Shown: piece after piece, positions 45,245-53,733 of the stretch
Layout: each line of letters starts with the position of its first letter
Position numbering within the stretch: position 1 is the stretch's first letter
Source of the DNA: Noviherbaspirillum cavernae
GTDB taxonomy: Bacteria > Pseudomonadota > Gammaproteobacteria > Burkholderiales > Burkholderiaceae_D
Length of the DNA: 64,000 bases
Assembly: GCF_003590875.1 (NCBI RefSeq)
Contig: NZ_QYUN01000002.1
Coordinates: 806,001-870,000, forward strand
Direction of reading: 5' to 3'
Program-made: the position numbers and the translations under genes
Notes under the pieces: model-generated
What the model was told of the DNA's origin: nothing
Databases searched by the model: none
Seen by the model: the letters and a program-made list of their open reading frames with translations, nothing else

Positions 45245-46299
45245 TCAGCGCCACCTATTTCGACGGCCAGACCACCCGCCGCCATCCAGTCACGCTGATG
45301 ATGCACAAAGGCGTCATCGCAGTGACAGGCGAGGGCATACGGCGCAGCGTCAGGCTGTCCAAACTCAACGTCTCGGAGCGCCTTGAACACGCGCCGCGCA
45401 TCATGCGCTTCCCGGACGGCGGCTTCGTGGAAGTGCAGCATCGCTCTCTCGACAAGCTGCTGCGAAAGAACGGCTATCGCGATCCGTGGGTAGTGCACTG
45501 GCAGCAGAACTGGGCATGGTCCCTGATTGCGCTGATCACTGTGCTGACGCTGCTGATTGCAGGCTATCAATGGGGCTTGCCATGGGCCGCCGACAAACTG
45601 GCGCAGCGTTTGCCGGCATCGCTGGAAAAGAGTCTCGGCGACGGGCAATGGAAGCTGATCGACGAGGGTTACCTGCGGCCGTCCAGGCTCGATGCGGCTG
45701 AACAGGCGCGTCTGCGGCAACTGTTCGCGGAACTCGCGCGGCCGCGCGGCGAAAAGACCGTGTATCGATTGGAATTCCGCGACAGCCGGATCGGTCCCAA
45801 CGCATTCGCGCTGCCCAACGGCATCATCGTGATGACCGACCAGCTGGTGACATTGGCACGCAATGACCACGCCGTCCTCGCGGTGCTGGCGCATGAACTC
45901 GGCCACCTGCAGCGACATCACTCGCTGCGGCAGTTGCTGCAGACGGCAGGCACCGCGGTGGTCGTCAATCTGCTGATCGGTGATGTCTCGAGCGTGGCTG
46001 CAGCGGCACCGACGTTCCTGCTGGATCAGAAGTACTCACGCGACTTTGAACGCGAGGCGGACCGCTACGCCATCGACATGATGCGCGAGAACGGCTTGCC
46101 GCTTTCGCCGATGGCGGACCTGTTTGAAAGAATGGGCAACGCGCTCGCAGATGCAGATGAGGGCGTGGAAGGCGAGGACGAGCCGCTCGAGGATGCCGGG
46201 AAAAAACCACACCGCACCGATTTTTCGGATTACTTCAGCTCGCACCCGAGCGATCAGGAGCGCATTGCGAGGCTGCGGGCCGCCGACGCGCGGCAATGA
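45241..46299 (+). CDS. M48-family metalloprotease with N-terminal membrane anchor
   Basis: 352 residues. A cytoplasmic N-terminal domain of ~90 residues, one transmembrane helix (WSLIALITVLTLLIAGYQ, ~93-110), then a periplasmic M48 peptidase. The zinc site is H218-E-L-G-H222 in VLAHELGHLQRHHSL, with the third ligand Glu in FEREADRYAIDMM. It ends DYFSSHPSDQERIARLRAADA, an M48C hallmark. Translationally coupled to yjgN; a role in envelope protein quality control is inferred. IS630 lies 116 bp downstream. Confidence 0.9.
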   Translation: MISATYFDGQTTRRHPVTLMMHKGVIAVTGEGIRRSVRLSKLNVSERLEHAPRIMRFPDGGFVEVQHRSLDKLLRKNGYRDPWVVHWQQNWAWSLIALITVLTLLIAGYQWGLPWAADKLAQRLPASLEKSLGDGQWKLIDEGYLRPSRLDAAEQARLRQLFAELARPRGEKTVYRLEFRDSRIGPNAFALPNGIIVMTDQLVTLARNDHAVLAVLAHELGHLQRHHSLRQLLQTAGTAVVVNLLIGDVSSVAAAAPTFLLDQKYSRDFEREADRYAIDMMRENGLPLSPMADLFERMGNALADADEGVEGEDEPLEDAGKKPHRTDFSDYFSSHPSDQERIARLRAADARQ

Positions 46300-46507
46300 C
46301 GGTTAGCGGTCTGTAATGGAAGCGTGGCATGTGGATGGCGATGCGATTCGGGGTGGCCGACAAGGCACGCCGACGCGTCGCGGGGTGCATGTCATTCGTC
46401 CGTTACAGGACACTAGAGCAATTTTGTCCTGACCTGCGTCACAAAGCTGTTGAACTACGGGATCGGTGCAGGATCGAATGGGATTGGCAGCGGCAGGAGA
46501 CACGGTC

Positions 46508-46894
46508 ATGGCGTGGCATCCAGGACAAGCCTACGGGCAAGATTTACGGGATCGCGTGCTAAACGCGAGCGGTTCCATAGCCGAGGTGGCGACCCGCTTC
46601 AGGGTAAGCAAATCGTACGTGGCAAGGGCCCGTTCGCGGCGGCACCGACTCGGGGATGATACGGCGGGTGTCCAGCACAACCATGTGCCGTTGAAACTGA
46701 GCGGACTGGAAGACGTGCTGGCCGCGCGCGTACAAGCCATCAATGATCAAACGCTGGAACAGTTGTGCCAATGGCTGCATGCCGAGCATGGCGTTCAGGT
46801 GAGCGTGACTACCATGTGGAAGACGCTGGCCCGGCTTGGGCTGAGCCTTAAAAAAAGACGCTCCATGCCGCCGAGCAGGAGCGCCCGGACGTAG
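46508..46894 (+). CDS. IS630 transposase, OrfA (DNA-binding part)
   Basis: 128 residues from the ATG at 46508 (MAWHPGQAYGQDLRDRVLNA). An HTH (GSIAEVATRFRVSKSYVARA) and a second helical domain (LEQLCQWLHAEHGVQVSVTT then MWKTLARLGLSLKK) bind the terminal repeats. A run of seven A at 46850-46856 in the LSLKK codons allows a -1 shift into the OrfB frame, giving the usual fused IS630 transposase. Without the shift it ends 13 residues later. Confidence 0.85.
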   Translation: MAWHPGQAYGQDLRDRVLNASGSIAEVATRFRVSKSYVARARSRRHRLGDDTAGVQHNHVPLKLSGLEDVLAARVQAINDQTLEQLCQWLHAEHGVQVSVTTMWKTLARLGLSLKKRRSMPPSRSART

Positions 46895-46938
46895 CGCAGG
46901 CGCGTTGTGACTGGGCCGCCGAGCAGGGCTGCTTTGAC

Positions 46939-47460
46939 GTGCGCCACCTGGTATTTCTGGATGAGACCTGGGCCGGCACCAGCATGACGCCGGCCCGAGG
47001 ACGCTCCGTGAAAGGCACTCGCTGTCTCGGGCAAGCGCCTTGCGGCCACTGGCATACGACCACCTTCGTCTGCGCCTTGCGTACCGGCGGCCTGGTGGCG
47101 CCTTGCGTGTTCGATGGCCCGATCAATGGCAATGCCTTTCGCACCTGGGTACAACAGGTACTGGCCCCTGTGCTGCAACCGGGCGATATCGTGGTGATGG
47201 ACAATCTCGGCTCGCACAAGGTCGTCGGCATTGCTGCTGCCATCGAGACCACTGGTGCACAAGTGCGTTATCTGCCGCCTTACAGCCCCGACTACAACCC
47301 CATCGAACAAGTCTTTGCCAAGTTCAAAACGCTCCTCAGAAAAACTGCAGCTCGCACGATGGATACCCTCTGGTGTGCCTTCGGCGCCCTGCTCGATCAA
47401 TTCAATGCCGCCGAATGTGAACGATACATTTGCCATTCTGGCTATGGCAAGTCAGGCTGA
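46939..47460 (+). CDS. IS630 transposase, OrfB (DDE catalytic part)
   Basis: The frame is open from just after a TAA at 46848-46850, so it is likely translated by -1 frameshifting at the A7 run as KTLHAAEQERPDVAQARCDW and onward rather than from the internal GTG at 46939. The DDE triad is visible: Asp in FLDETWAGT, Asp in VVMDNLGSHK, Glu in YSPDYNPIEQVFAKFK. Catalyses cut-and-paste transposition at TA. All key residues are present. Confidence 0.87.
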   Translation: MRHLVFLDETWAGTSMTPARGRSVKGTRCLGQAPCGHWHTTTFVCALRTGGLVAPCVFDGPINGNAFRTWVQQVLAPVLQPGDIVVMDNLGSHKVVGIAAAIETTGAQVRYLPPYSPDYNPIEQVFAKFKTLLRKTAARTMDTLWCAFGALLDQFNAAECERYICHSGYGKSG

Positions 47461-47467
47461 AACCGCT

Positions 47468-47968
47468 CTAGAGCATGAGCGGCTTGTCCGGCAGCTGGTT
47501 GTGCCGCGAGCCGTCGTCCGGGTAGTGCTGCTGCAGCAGCGCGTTCAACTGCCGCAGAGCGGCGATCACGCTGCCGTGCGAATCGCCGTGTGCGAATCCT
47601 TCCGTCATCGTGCGGCAAATCGCCTGCCAGTCATGGGCGGCAATGATCCGTCCGACGCCACGGTCGGCCACAATCTCGACCTTGTGATCGGCCAGATTGA
47701 CGTACACGAGCACGCCGCAATTTTCTTCCGTATCCCAGACACGATAGTCCGAAAACAGCACGCGCGCCCGTTCACGCGGGGTGACGCCGTTCAGCACCGC
47801 CTGCACGCTGAGGAATGGCTCGACGATCATGCGCACCTCGGCGCGATGCCGCGTCTCGCCCTCGACGATGGCAGTCTCGATTGCGTGCAATGTGCGCTCG
47901 GGGAACATGCGCCGGCCGGCGGCTTGCGTCGTGCAGAGATGCTTCCACAGTCGTGCGATCGTCGTCAT
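47468..47968 (-). CDS. TPM-domain protein (short, cytosolic type)
   Basis: 166 residues from the ATG at 47968, which overlaps the upstream stop (TGATG). Contains one TPM phosphatase-like domain (ERTLHAIETAIVEGETRHRA, RVWDTEENCGVLVYVNLADH, VEIVADRGV) without signal peptide. It is the third gene of a lemA-TPM-TPM operon. Its stop TAG uses the TA target duplication plus the terminal base of IS630; the base left of the insertion (C, read as G on this strand) suggests the original stop was also TAG, so the protein is unchanged. Confidence 0.85.
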   Translation of the reverse strand: MTTIARLWKHLCTTQAAGRRMFPERTLHAIETAIVEGETRHRAEVRMIVEPFLSVQAVLNGVTPRERARVLFSDYRVWDTEENCGVLVYVNLADHKVEIVADRGVGRIIAAHDWQAICRTMTEGFAHGDSHGSVIAALRQLNALLQQHYPDDGSRHNQLPDKPLML

Positions 47969-48753
47969 CACCAGTTCCCCGATGCGCCGCCGCCATCCGC
48001 ACTGCCGCCGCCTCCGCCGAAGCCGCCACCTCCGCCTCCGAAGCCGCCCCCGCCAAAACCGCCGCCACCGAAACCGCCGCCGCTACCCAGGATAACCCCG
48101 GACGAGCGGCCCCAGCCGCGGTCATGTCGCGCAAAGCGCCGCGAGTCGCGCCGGGACAGCAGGAAGAACAGGACCATGCAGCCGAGGAAAAGCAGCAGCG
48201 GGATCGTGTCGAATTCCTCGTCTTCGCCTGCCTTGCGCTCCGGCGATGGAAACGTTTCCTTGTCGAGCAGGCTGGTGATGGCCGATACGCCTGCAGCCAG
48301 TCCGCCGTAAAAATCGTTCTGGCGGAAATGCGGCGCGATCACGTCCTGCAGGATGCGCTTGGATTGCGCGTCGGTGAGCGAGCCTTGCACCCCGCGTCCG
48401 GCTTCGATGCGCAGGCGCCGCAATGAGGAAGGGTTGTCTCTGGCGACAAGCAGCAGCACACCGTCGTCCACGCCCTTGCGGCCGAGCTTCCATTCGTCGT
48501 AGACGCGGATGCCGTATTGCTCGATGGCTTCCGGTTCGGTCTTGCTGATGAGCAGGATGGCGATCTGGCTGCCGGTGCGGTCCTCGTATTCCTTCAGCAC
48601 GTTTTCCAGGGTGTTGCGCTGGCCGGCATCGAGCATGCCGATCAGGTCGGTGACGCGCGATTGCAGCGGCGGTACCGGCACGAAATCCTGCGCGCTTGCC
48701 GCCGTCAGCAGGCAGGCGAGGACAAGCGCCAGCAGCGTGCGAAATATCGTCAT
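47968..48753 (-). CDS. TPM-domain protein (YgcG-like, membrane-anchored, Gly-rich tail)
   Basis: 261 residues. Signal peptide (RTLLALVLACLLTAASAQ), periplasmic TPM domain (VTDLIGMLDAGQRNTLENVL, LRIEAGRGVQGSLTDAQSKR), one transmembrane helix (TIPLLLFLGCMVLFFLLS), then a tail of Gly/Phe repeats rich in FGGGG, ending GGGASGNW. This is the YgcG/TPM layout that is nearly always next to lemA. Lies 13 bp after lemA. Function of the family is not firmly known; envelope maintenance is suspected. Confidence 0.9.
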   Translation of the reverse strand: MTIFRTLLALVLACLLTAASAQDFVPVPPLQSRVTDLIGMLDAGQRNTLENVLKEYEDRTGSQIAILLISKTEPEAIEQYGIRVYDEWKLGRKGVDDGVLLLVARDNPSSLRRLRIEAGRGVQGSLTDAQSKRILQDVIAPHFRQNDFYGGLAAGVSAITSLLDKETFPSPERKAGEDEEFDTIPLLLFLGCMVLFFLLSRRDSRRFARHDRGWGRSSGVILGSGGGFGGGGFGGGGFGGGGGGFGGGGGSADGGGASGNW

Positions 48754-48766
48754 CGCGCAGCGGCGA

Positions 48767-49360
48767 TCACTTGCCGAAGTTCACCGCAGGCGCGGTCGAG
48801 ATCGACTTTTCGTTGTCCACCGTGAAGGATGGCTTGACGTCGTACTTGAAAACCATCGCGGTCAGATTGGTCGGGAAGCTGCGCGCCAGCACGTTGTAGT
48901 CCTGCACGGCGGCAATGTAGCGCTGACGCGCGACGGTGATGCGGTTCTCCGTGCCTTCGAGTTGCGATTGCAGATCGCGGAAACTGGTGTCGGCCTTCAG
49001 TTGCGGATAGTTTTCCGAGATCGCCATCAGGCGCGACAGCGCGGACGACAGTTCGCCCTGCACCTGCTGGAACTTCTGGAAGGCTTCCGGATTGTTCAGC
49101 ACTTCCGGCGTGATCTGGAAACTGGTGGCGGCGGCGCGCGCCTTGGTCACCGCCTCCAGCGTTTCGCGTTCATGCGAGGCATAGCCCTTGACGGTATTGA
49201 CGAGATTGGGAATCAGATCGGCGCGGCGCTGATACTGGTTCACCACCTCGCCCCAGGCGGCCTTGACGCGCTCATCGCTCGCCTGGAAATCGTTGTAGCC
49301 ACAAGCGTTCAACATCGACACCAGGGCGGCAATCATGAATAGTTTCAGCCAGCTTTTCAT
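48767..49360 (-). CDS. lemA: LemA family lipoprotein-like protein
   Basis: 197 residues from the ATG at 49360. The signal segment KLFMIAALVSMLNACGYN has a plausible lipobox Cys. The all-helical LemA body is clear: VVNQYQRRADLIPNLVNTVK, GELSSALSRLMAISENYPQL, NRITVARQRYIAAVQDYN. First gene of the lemA-TPM-TPM operon. Confidence 0.93.
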   Translation of the reverse strand: MKSWLKLFMIAALVSMLNACGYNDFQASDERVKAAWGEVVNQYQRRADLIPNLVNTVKGYASHERETLEAVTKARAAATSFQITPEVLNNPEAFQKFQQVQGELSSALSRLMAISENYPQLKADTSFRDLQSQLEGTENRITVARQRYIAAVQDYNVLARSFPTNLTAMVFKYDVKPSFTVDNEKSISTAPAVNFGK

Positions 49361-49415
49361 CAGTGTTTCCTTCAAAAGAATTTTCCGTTGGAACGATGTG
49401 CAAACCAAAAATCCG

Positions 49416-50309
49416 TCATTCGCCGACACGCGCCGCACGCGGCTTCAACAGCACCGTGCTCATCGCGGCCAGGATCAATGCCATTGCGCCGTAATCCTGC
49501 CAATGCGGCGTTTCGTCGAGCAGCCATGCGCCGGAGAAGACGCCGATCACCGGGATCATCATCACGGACAGGCTGGAGGCCACCGGTGGCAGCGTGCGCG
49601 CCAGCTTGAACCACACCACATGGGCGAAGCTGAAGATGATCAGCGCGTTGTATGCGATCGCGCCCCATTCGATGGCGGTCGGCATGCGCCACGCGGCGCT
49701 TTCGCGCACCAGCGATGCGGCCGCCATTGCCACGATGGTCAGCGTCAGCATCCAGAACGTGAGCGAAATGGTCGGCATGTCGATGCGCGTGCGCTTCATC
49801 TGCACCGTGCCATAACCCCATCCGGCCGCAGCGATCAGCACCAGCACACTGCCGAGCGGTTGCCCCGCCAGTTGCCCGATCTCGCTCGACATCAGCAGCA
49901 GCGCACCGGCCAGCGCACAGCCGATGCCGACCCACGCCGCGCGCGTCGGACGCTCGCCGAAGAAGATCAGGCCGCTCAGTACCGCCCACACCGGCATGGT
50001 GTAACCGAGGATCGCCGCACGGCCCGATGACAGCATCTTGACGCCGAGGATGACGAAGACATGCCAGATCAGCATGTTGGGAATGGCCAGTTTGATAAGG
50101 GTCCCGGCCTTGCCTTTCGGTATCGCGAGCGATGCGCCTTGCATGCGTGCGGCCAGCCAGATGGCGGGCAGGCCGCCGATCATGCTGATGGTGCGAAATG
50201 TGATTGGAGGGAAATCACGAACGGCGATTTTCATGATCGGCCAGTTGATGCCCCAGCACAGGGTCAGGAGAATAAGAAGTATCCAGTCTTTGCGTGAGAG
50301 TGATGTCAT
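49416..50309 (-). CDS. EamA/DMT-family permease
   Basis: 297 residues from the ATG at 50309. Two EamA repeats of five transmembrane helices each (WILLILLTLCWGINWPIMK; later GSVLVLIAAAGWGYGTVQMK). Ends KPRAARVGE. Drug/metabolite exporter superfamily; substrate cannot be told from sequence. Divergent from pyrF with a 58-bp gap. Confidence 0.9.
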   Translation of the reverse strand: MTSLSRKDWILLILLTLCWGINWPIMKIAVRDFPPITFRTISMIGGLPAIWLAARMQGASLAIPKGKAGTLIKLAIPNMLIWHVFVILGVKMLSSGRAAILGYTMPVWAVLSGLIFFGERPTRAAWVGIGCALAGALLLMSSEIGQLAGQPLGSVLVLIAAAGWGYGTVQMKRTRIDMPTISLTFWMLTLTIVAMAAASLVRESAAWRMPTAIEWGAIAYNALIIFSFAHVVWFKLARTLPPVASSLSVMMIPVIGVFSGAWLLDETPHWQDYGAMALILAAMSTVLLKPRAARVGE

Positions 50310-50367
50310 GCCGAAACGATAGCATGGCACGTTACAATGTGCTTTGTTCGAAAAGCGAGATACTGCC

Positions 50368-51198
50368 GTGACATTCATCAACAAGTTAAATGCCGTGTGG
50401 AAGGCCCACAGTTCGCTGCTGTGCGTCGGACTGGACCCGGACATCGCGAAATTTCCTGCGCATCTGCAAGGCAAGCCGGATGCCATCCTGACATTTTGCA
50501 AGGCGATCATCGATGCGACAGCGGACACCGCCTGCGCATTCAAGCCGCAGATCGCGTACTTCGCCGCCTTGCGCGCCGAAGACCAGCTCGAAGAGATTTG
50601 CGCTTACCTGCGGCAGAAGTATCCGCACATCCCCATCGTGCTCGACGCCAAGCGCGGCGACATCGGCGCGACGGCGGAGCAGTATGCGCGCGAAGCCTTC
50701 GAGCGCTACAACGCGGATGCCGTGACGGTCAATCCGTACATGGGTTTCGATTCCGTTGCGCCCTATCTCGAATGGAAAGACCGCGGCGTCATCATCCTGT
50801 GCCGCACATCCAATCCCGGCGGCTCCGATCTGCAGTTCCTGCAGGTGGATGGCAAGCCGCTGTATCAGCATGTCGCGCAACTGGTGGCGGAGAAATGGAA
50901 TACCAACGGCCAGTGCGCGCTGGTGGTCGGCGCGACCTTCCCGGACGAGCTGGCGCAGGTGAGGAAAATCGTCGGCGACATGCCGCTGCTGGTGCCTGGT
51001 ATCGGCGCGCAGGGCGGTGACATTCAGGCGACCGTGAAGGCGGGGCAGACCGCGAACGGCACTGGAATGATGATCAATTCCTCGCGCGCCATTCTGTATG
51101 CGAAGACCGATGAGAAGACGGGCGAGGATTTCACGCAAGCTGCCCGCCGCGTGGCGCTGGAAACGCGCGACGCGATCAATCGCTTCCGCGCCGCCTGA
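50368..51198 (+). CDS. pyrF: Orotidine 5'-phosphate decarboxylase (type 2)
   Basis: 276 residues from the GTG at 50368, which gives the usual MTFINKLN start; a TTG at 50344 is the open-frame alternative. The catalytic Asp-Lys-Asp array is in [26 protein letters not shown] and [12 protein letters not shown] (phosphate loop) are also present. It makes UMP from OMP, the last step of de novo pyrimidine synthesis. A small TIR element begins 8 bp after the stop. Confidence 0.95.
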   Translation: MTFINKLNAVWKAHSSLLCVGLDPDIAKFPAHLQGKPDAILTFCKAIIDATADTACAFKPQIAYFAALRAEDQLEEICAYLRQKYPHIPIVLDAKRGDIGATAEQYAREAFERYNADAVTVNPYMGFDSVAPYLEWKDRGVIILCRTSNPGGSDLQFLQVDGKPLYQHVAQLVAEKWNTNGQCALVVGATFPDELAQVRKIVGDMPLLVPGIGAQGGDIQATVKAGQTANGTGMMINSSRAILYAKTDEKTGEDFTQAARRVALETRDAINRFRAA

Positions 51199-51206
51199 AG
51201 CACATA

Positions 51207-51307
51207 GAGCGTCCAGCAAAAGAATTCTGAGTAGGCGCGTCGCCGCAGACAGTACGGCTGTACGGCAAGGCGGCGCAACACCCTCGGAATCCTTTTGCTG
51301 GACGCTC
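51207..51307. mobile_element. TIR-ended MITE-like element, copy 2
   Basis: 101 bp between convergent pyrF and lysR genes, flanked by TA (51205-51206, 51308-51309), with perfect terminal repeats GAGCGTCCAGCAAAAG; with the flanking AT the repeat is 19 bp. The interior (TTCTGAGTAG, CGCAGACAGTACG, TGTACGGCAAGG, CGCAAC, CCCTC) matches the interior of the element at 24569 read in reverse. The outer arms differ between the two copies but each remains self-complementary. It could also serve as a bidirectional terminator. Confidence 0.8.
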
Positions 51308-51309
51308 TA

Positions 51310-52215
51310 TCAGAGCGGCATCAACAGGCCGCTCTGCATCAGAATCTCGCGCGCCATCCGCACGATGATGCCGCCGCCAAGTTTTTGTTCTTCCCGCAGG
51401 TAGGACACGTAATAGGGGCGCGGTGCGATTGCCGGCTTGACGGGGAGCGTGCGTATGATGCCGGCGTCGATTTCCGCGCGCACCACCGACACCGGCAACA
51501 CCGACACCGCATGTCCGGCAGCGACGAGCTTGGTCATCACCAGCATCGAATTGCAGGTGCCGAGATTCTCGGGTTCGCAGTCCGCGCTGCGAAACCATTC
51601 ATCTGCCACCTGATAGAGTGTCGAAGGGGCTGGCGTGACGACGATGCGCCGCCCCGCGATATCGGCCGGCGTGAAATCGCCTCGCGGCAGGGCGAGCCGG
51701 CTTGATGCGACCCACTGAAAATCCGCCATGCCGATCGCCTCATCGATGACGTGCGGCGCGGAAATGGGATCGCTCAGAATCGCGACATCCAGTTCGCGCG
51801 CATTCAGCCTCCTGCTCAAAGCGGCGCCGACGTCGATGGTCAGCTCGATGCGCAAATCGGGGTACTGCTTGTCGAGCTGGGCCAGCAATTCCAGCAGGCC
51901 GGACATCGCGGTGGATTCATTCGCCCCCAGACGCAACAGGCCGCGCATCGGGTCGCGCCGGTTGCGCAGATTTTCCAGTTCATCGGCCAGCCGCAGCATT
52001 TTTTCCGCCTGCGCCAGCACGTCGCGTCCCGCCGGCGTGATCTCGATCCGTTGCCGCCCGCGTTCGATCAGCCTGACGCCCAGCGTGTCCTCCAGCTCCT
52101 GAATCCGCGCGGAAATCGTCGGCTGCGTGAGGTGCAGGTGCCGCGCGGCGGCATGGAATCCACCGAGACGTGCGATCCAGTAAAAGGTTTCCAGCTGTTG
52201 CAGTGACATTTTCAT
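51310..52215 (-). CDS. LysR-family transcriptional regulator
   Basis: 301 residues. The N-terminal HTH reads LQQLETFYWIARLGGFHAAA, RHLHLTQPTISARIQELED; the effector domain begins GLLRLGANESTAMSGLLELL. Start at 52215 or two codons later. Divergent from the DUF1445 gene with a 147-bp gap containing an interrupted palindrome, so it probably regulates that gene and itself. The stop codon directly adjoins the TA flanking the small TIR element. Confidence 0.92.
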   Translation of the reverse strand: MKMSLQQLETFYWIARLGGFHAAARHLHLTQPTISARIQELEDTLGVRLIERGRQRIEITPAGRDVLAQAEKMLRLADELENLRNRRDPMRGLLRLGANESTAMSGLLELLAQLDKQYPDLRIELTIDVGAALSRRLNARELDVAILSDPISAPHVIDEAIGMADFQWVASSRLALPRGDFTPADIAGRRIVVTPAPSTLYQVADEWFRSADCEPENLGTCNSMLVMTKLVAAGHAVSVLPVSVVRAEIDAGIIRTLPVKPAIAPRPYYVSYLREEQKLGGGIIVRMAREILMQSGLLMPL

Positions 52216-52229
52216 GATCGGAAAATTCT

Positions 52230-52254
52230 ATCAAAAGTTCTTATTATTTTTGAT
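52230..52254. promoter_or_regulatory. Probable LysR-type operator
   Basis: ATCAAAA and TTTTGAT separated by 11 bases form a dyad in the divergent intergenic region, close to the lysR start. The T-N11-A geometry is that of LTTR boxes. Confidence 0.55.
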
Positions 52255-52362
52255 TATCGTCTATCACTGGATGCTCCTATACTGATTGCTCAACAGCAAG
52301 AAATCGGCGCGCGCCGCAATCCGCTGTCCTTTATCTGACGCATCAGTTCATCGGGAGAACAC

Positions 52363-53160
52363 ATGTCCGCCTTATCCTTCAAAGCACAACTGCCAGCCGA
52401 CGTGCGCGCCGCAATCCGCAATGGCGAATGGCCCAAGCCCACCGCCGGCCTGGCACCCGGCTATGTGCAGGTCAATTTCGCCATCCTGCCCGCCAGGGAT
52501 GCCGGCGACTTTCACCGCTTCTGTCAAAAGAATCCCAAGCCCTGTCCGCTGATCGCCATTTCCGAGATCGGCGACCCGCGCATTCCGCAGCTTGGCGCCG
52601 ATCTCGACATTCGCACCGACACGCCGCGCTACCGCGTGTTCCGCGATGGCAAGGTGATCGACGAGCCTTTCGATATCCGGGAATACTGGCGCGACGATCT
52701 GGTCACCTTCGCGATCGGCTGTTCGTTCACCTTCGAACATTCGCTGCTGGAAAGCGGCATCGGCATCCGCCACATCGAACAGAACCGCAACGTGCCGATG
52801 TATCGCACCAATATCGCGACCGATCCGGCCGGAAAATTTCATGGCCCGATGGTGGTGTCGATGCGGCCCTTGAAGGCGGCCGACGCGATCCGCGCGATCC
52901 AGATCACCTCGCGTTTTCCTGGCGTCCACGGTGCGCCGGTCCATATCGGCGATCCCGCGCTGATCGGCATCAAGGACATCGCCAAGCCGGATTACGGCGA
53001 TGCGGTGGATATTCGTGACGACGAATTGCCTGTGTTCTGGGCTTGCGGCGTGACGCCGCAATCGGTGATCGTCGAGGCCAAACCGGAGTTCTGCATCACC
53101 CACGCGCCGGGCCACATGCTGATCACCGACCTGCGCAACAGCGATCTGTCGGTGATCTGA
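52363..53160 (+). CDS. DUF1445 family protein (putative hydro-lyase, D-glutamate cyclase-like)
   Basis: 265 residues. Signature blocks of the family: [81 protein letters not shown] and the C-terminal [13 protein letters not shown]. The mammalian relative (DGLUCY) interconverts D-glutamate and 5-oxo-D-proline; bacterial members are annotated only as putative hydro-lyases. A metabolic role in D-glutamate/oxoproline or lactam turnover is inferred. Controlled by the divergent LysR gene. Confidence 0.88.
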   Translation: MSALSFKAQLPADVRAAIRNGEWPKPTAGLAPGYVQVNFAILPARDAGDFHRFCQKNPKPCPLIAISEIGDPRIPQLGADLDIRTDTPRYRVFRDGKVIDEPFDIREYWRDDLVTFAIGCSFTFEHSLLESGIGIRHIEQNRNVPMYRTNIATDPAGKFHGPMVVSMRPLKAADAIRAIQITSRFPGVHGAPVHIGDPALIGIKDIAKPDYGDAVDIRDDELPVFWACGVTPQSVIVEAKPEFCITHAPGHMLITDLRNSDLSVI

Positions 53161-53163
53161 GTC

Positions 53164-53733
53164 GTGAGCAAAGTCATGCCGGAATATTCACGACCCACAG
53201 CCGAGAGCCTGGTGCGCACTTACATCCAGGCAAAGGACGAAAATCGTCCGCATCTGATGACGCGCGTATTCGCTGCGGACGCCGTTCTGGAAATGGTCGT
53301 GAACACCGGCGCGATTTCCTTCCCGGCGGTTTCCACAGGCGTGGAGGCGATTGCCGATACGCTGTCGCGAAAATTCGGGCAGACGTATGAAAACGTCTAC
53401 ACGTTTTGCCTGCAACGTCCCGATGCTCACGTGCGCGGCGGACATTTCTCCTGCGACTGGCTGGTCGGCATGTCGGAAAAAGAGAGCGGGAATGTGCGCG
53501 TCGGTTGCGGCCGGTATGACTGGCATTTTCAGGCGCAAGCGCCATTTCTTGTCGAGCGACTGAAAATCACCATCGATGAAATGCAGATACTTCCCGCGCA
53601 CCGTCTTCAGGAGGTGATCGACTGGGTGGATAGCTTGCCCCGGCATTGGTGCGATTCAAGGACCGCAATCGATACGGCGCCGTGCATTGACGCGCTTGCG
53701 CCCGTCCTTGACTACATTGCGCGGAACCGCTAG
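53164..53733 (+). CDS. NTF2/SnoaL-like protein
   Basis: 189 residues from the GTG at 53164, 3 bp after the DUF1445 gene; an ATG at 53176 (MPEYSRPTAE) is an alternative. The first ~130 residues fit a SnoaL/NTF2 cone (ESLVRTYIQAKDENRPHLMT, FAADAVLEMVV, GVEAIADTLSRKFGQ). No catalytic residues can be named. Probably cotranscribed with the preceding gene; it ends overlapping the convergent pncC gene by 4 bases. Confidence 0.75.
   Translation: MSKVMPEYSRPTAESLVRTYIQAKDENRPHLMTRVFAADAVLEMVVNTGAISFPAVSTGVEAIADTLSRKFGQTYENVYTFCLQRPDAHVRGGHFSCDWLVGMSEKESGNVRVGCGRYDWHFQAQAPFLVERLKITIDEMQILPAHRLQEVIDWVDSLPRHWCDSRTAIDTAPCIDALAPVLDYIARNR

Larger units (their letters stand above)
46416..47468 (+). mobile_element. 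IS630-family insertion sequence, complete
   Basis: 1053 bp bounded by imperfect inverted repeats (GAGCAATTTTGTCCTGACC left; GAGCGGTTTCAGCCTGACT as read inward from the right) and a TA duplication at 46414-46415 and 47469-47470, the IS630/Tc1-mariner target. Two overlapping frames encode the transposase. The right end supplies the final G of the TAG stop of the adjacent TPM gene. Both ends and both frames look intact, so it may be active. Confidence 0.9.
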
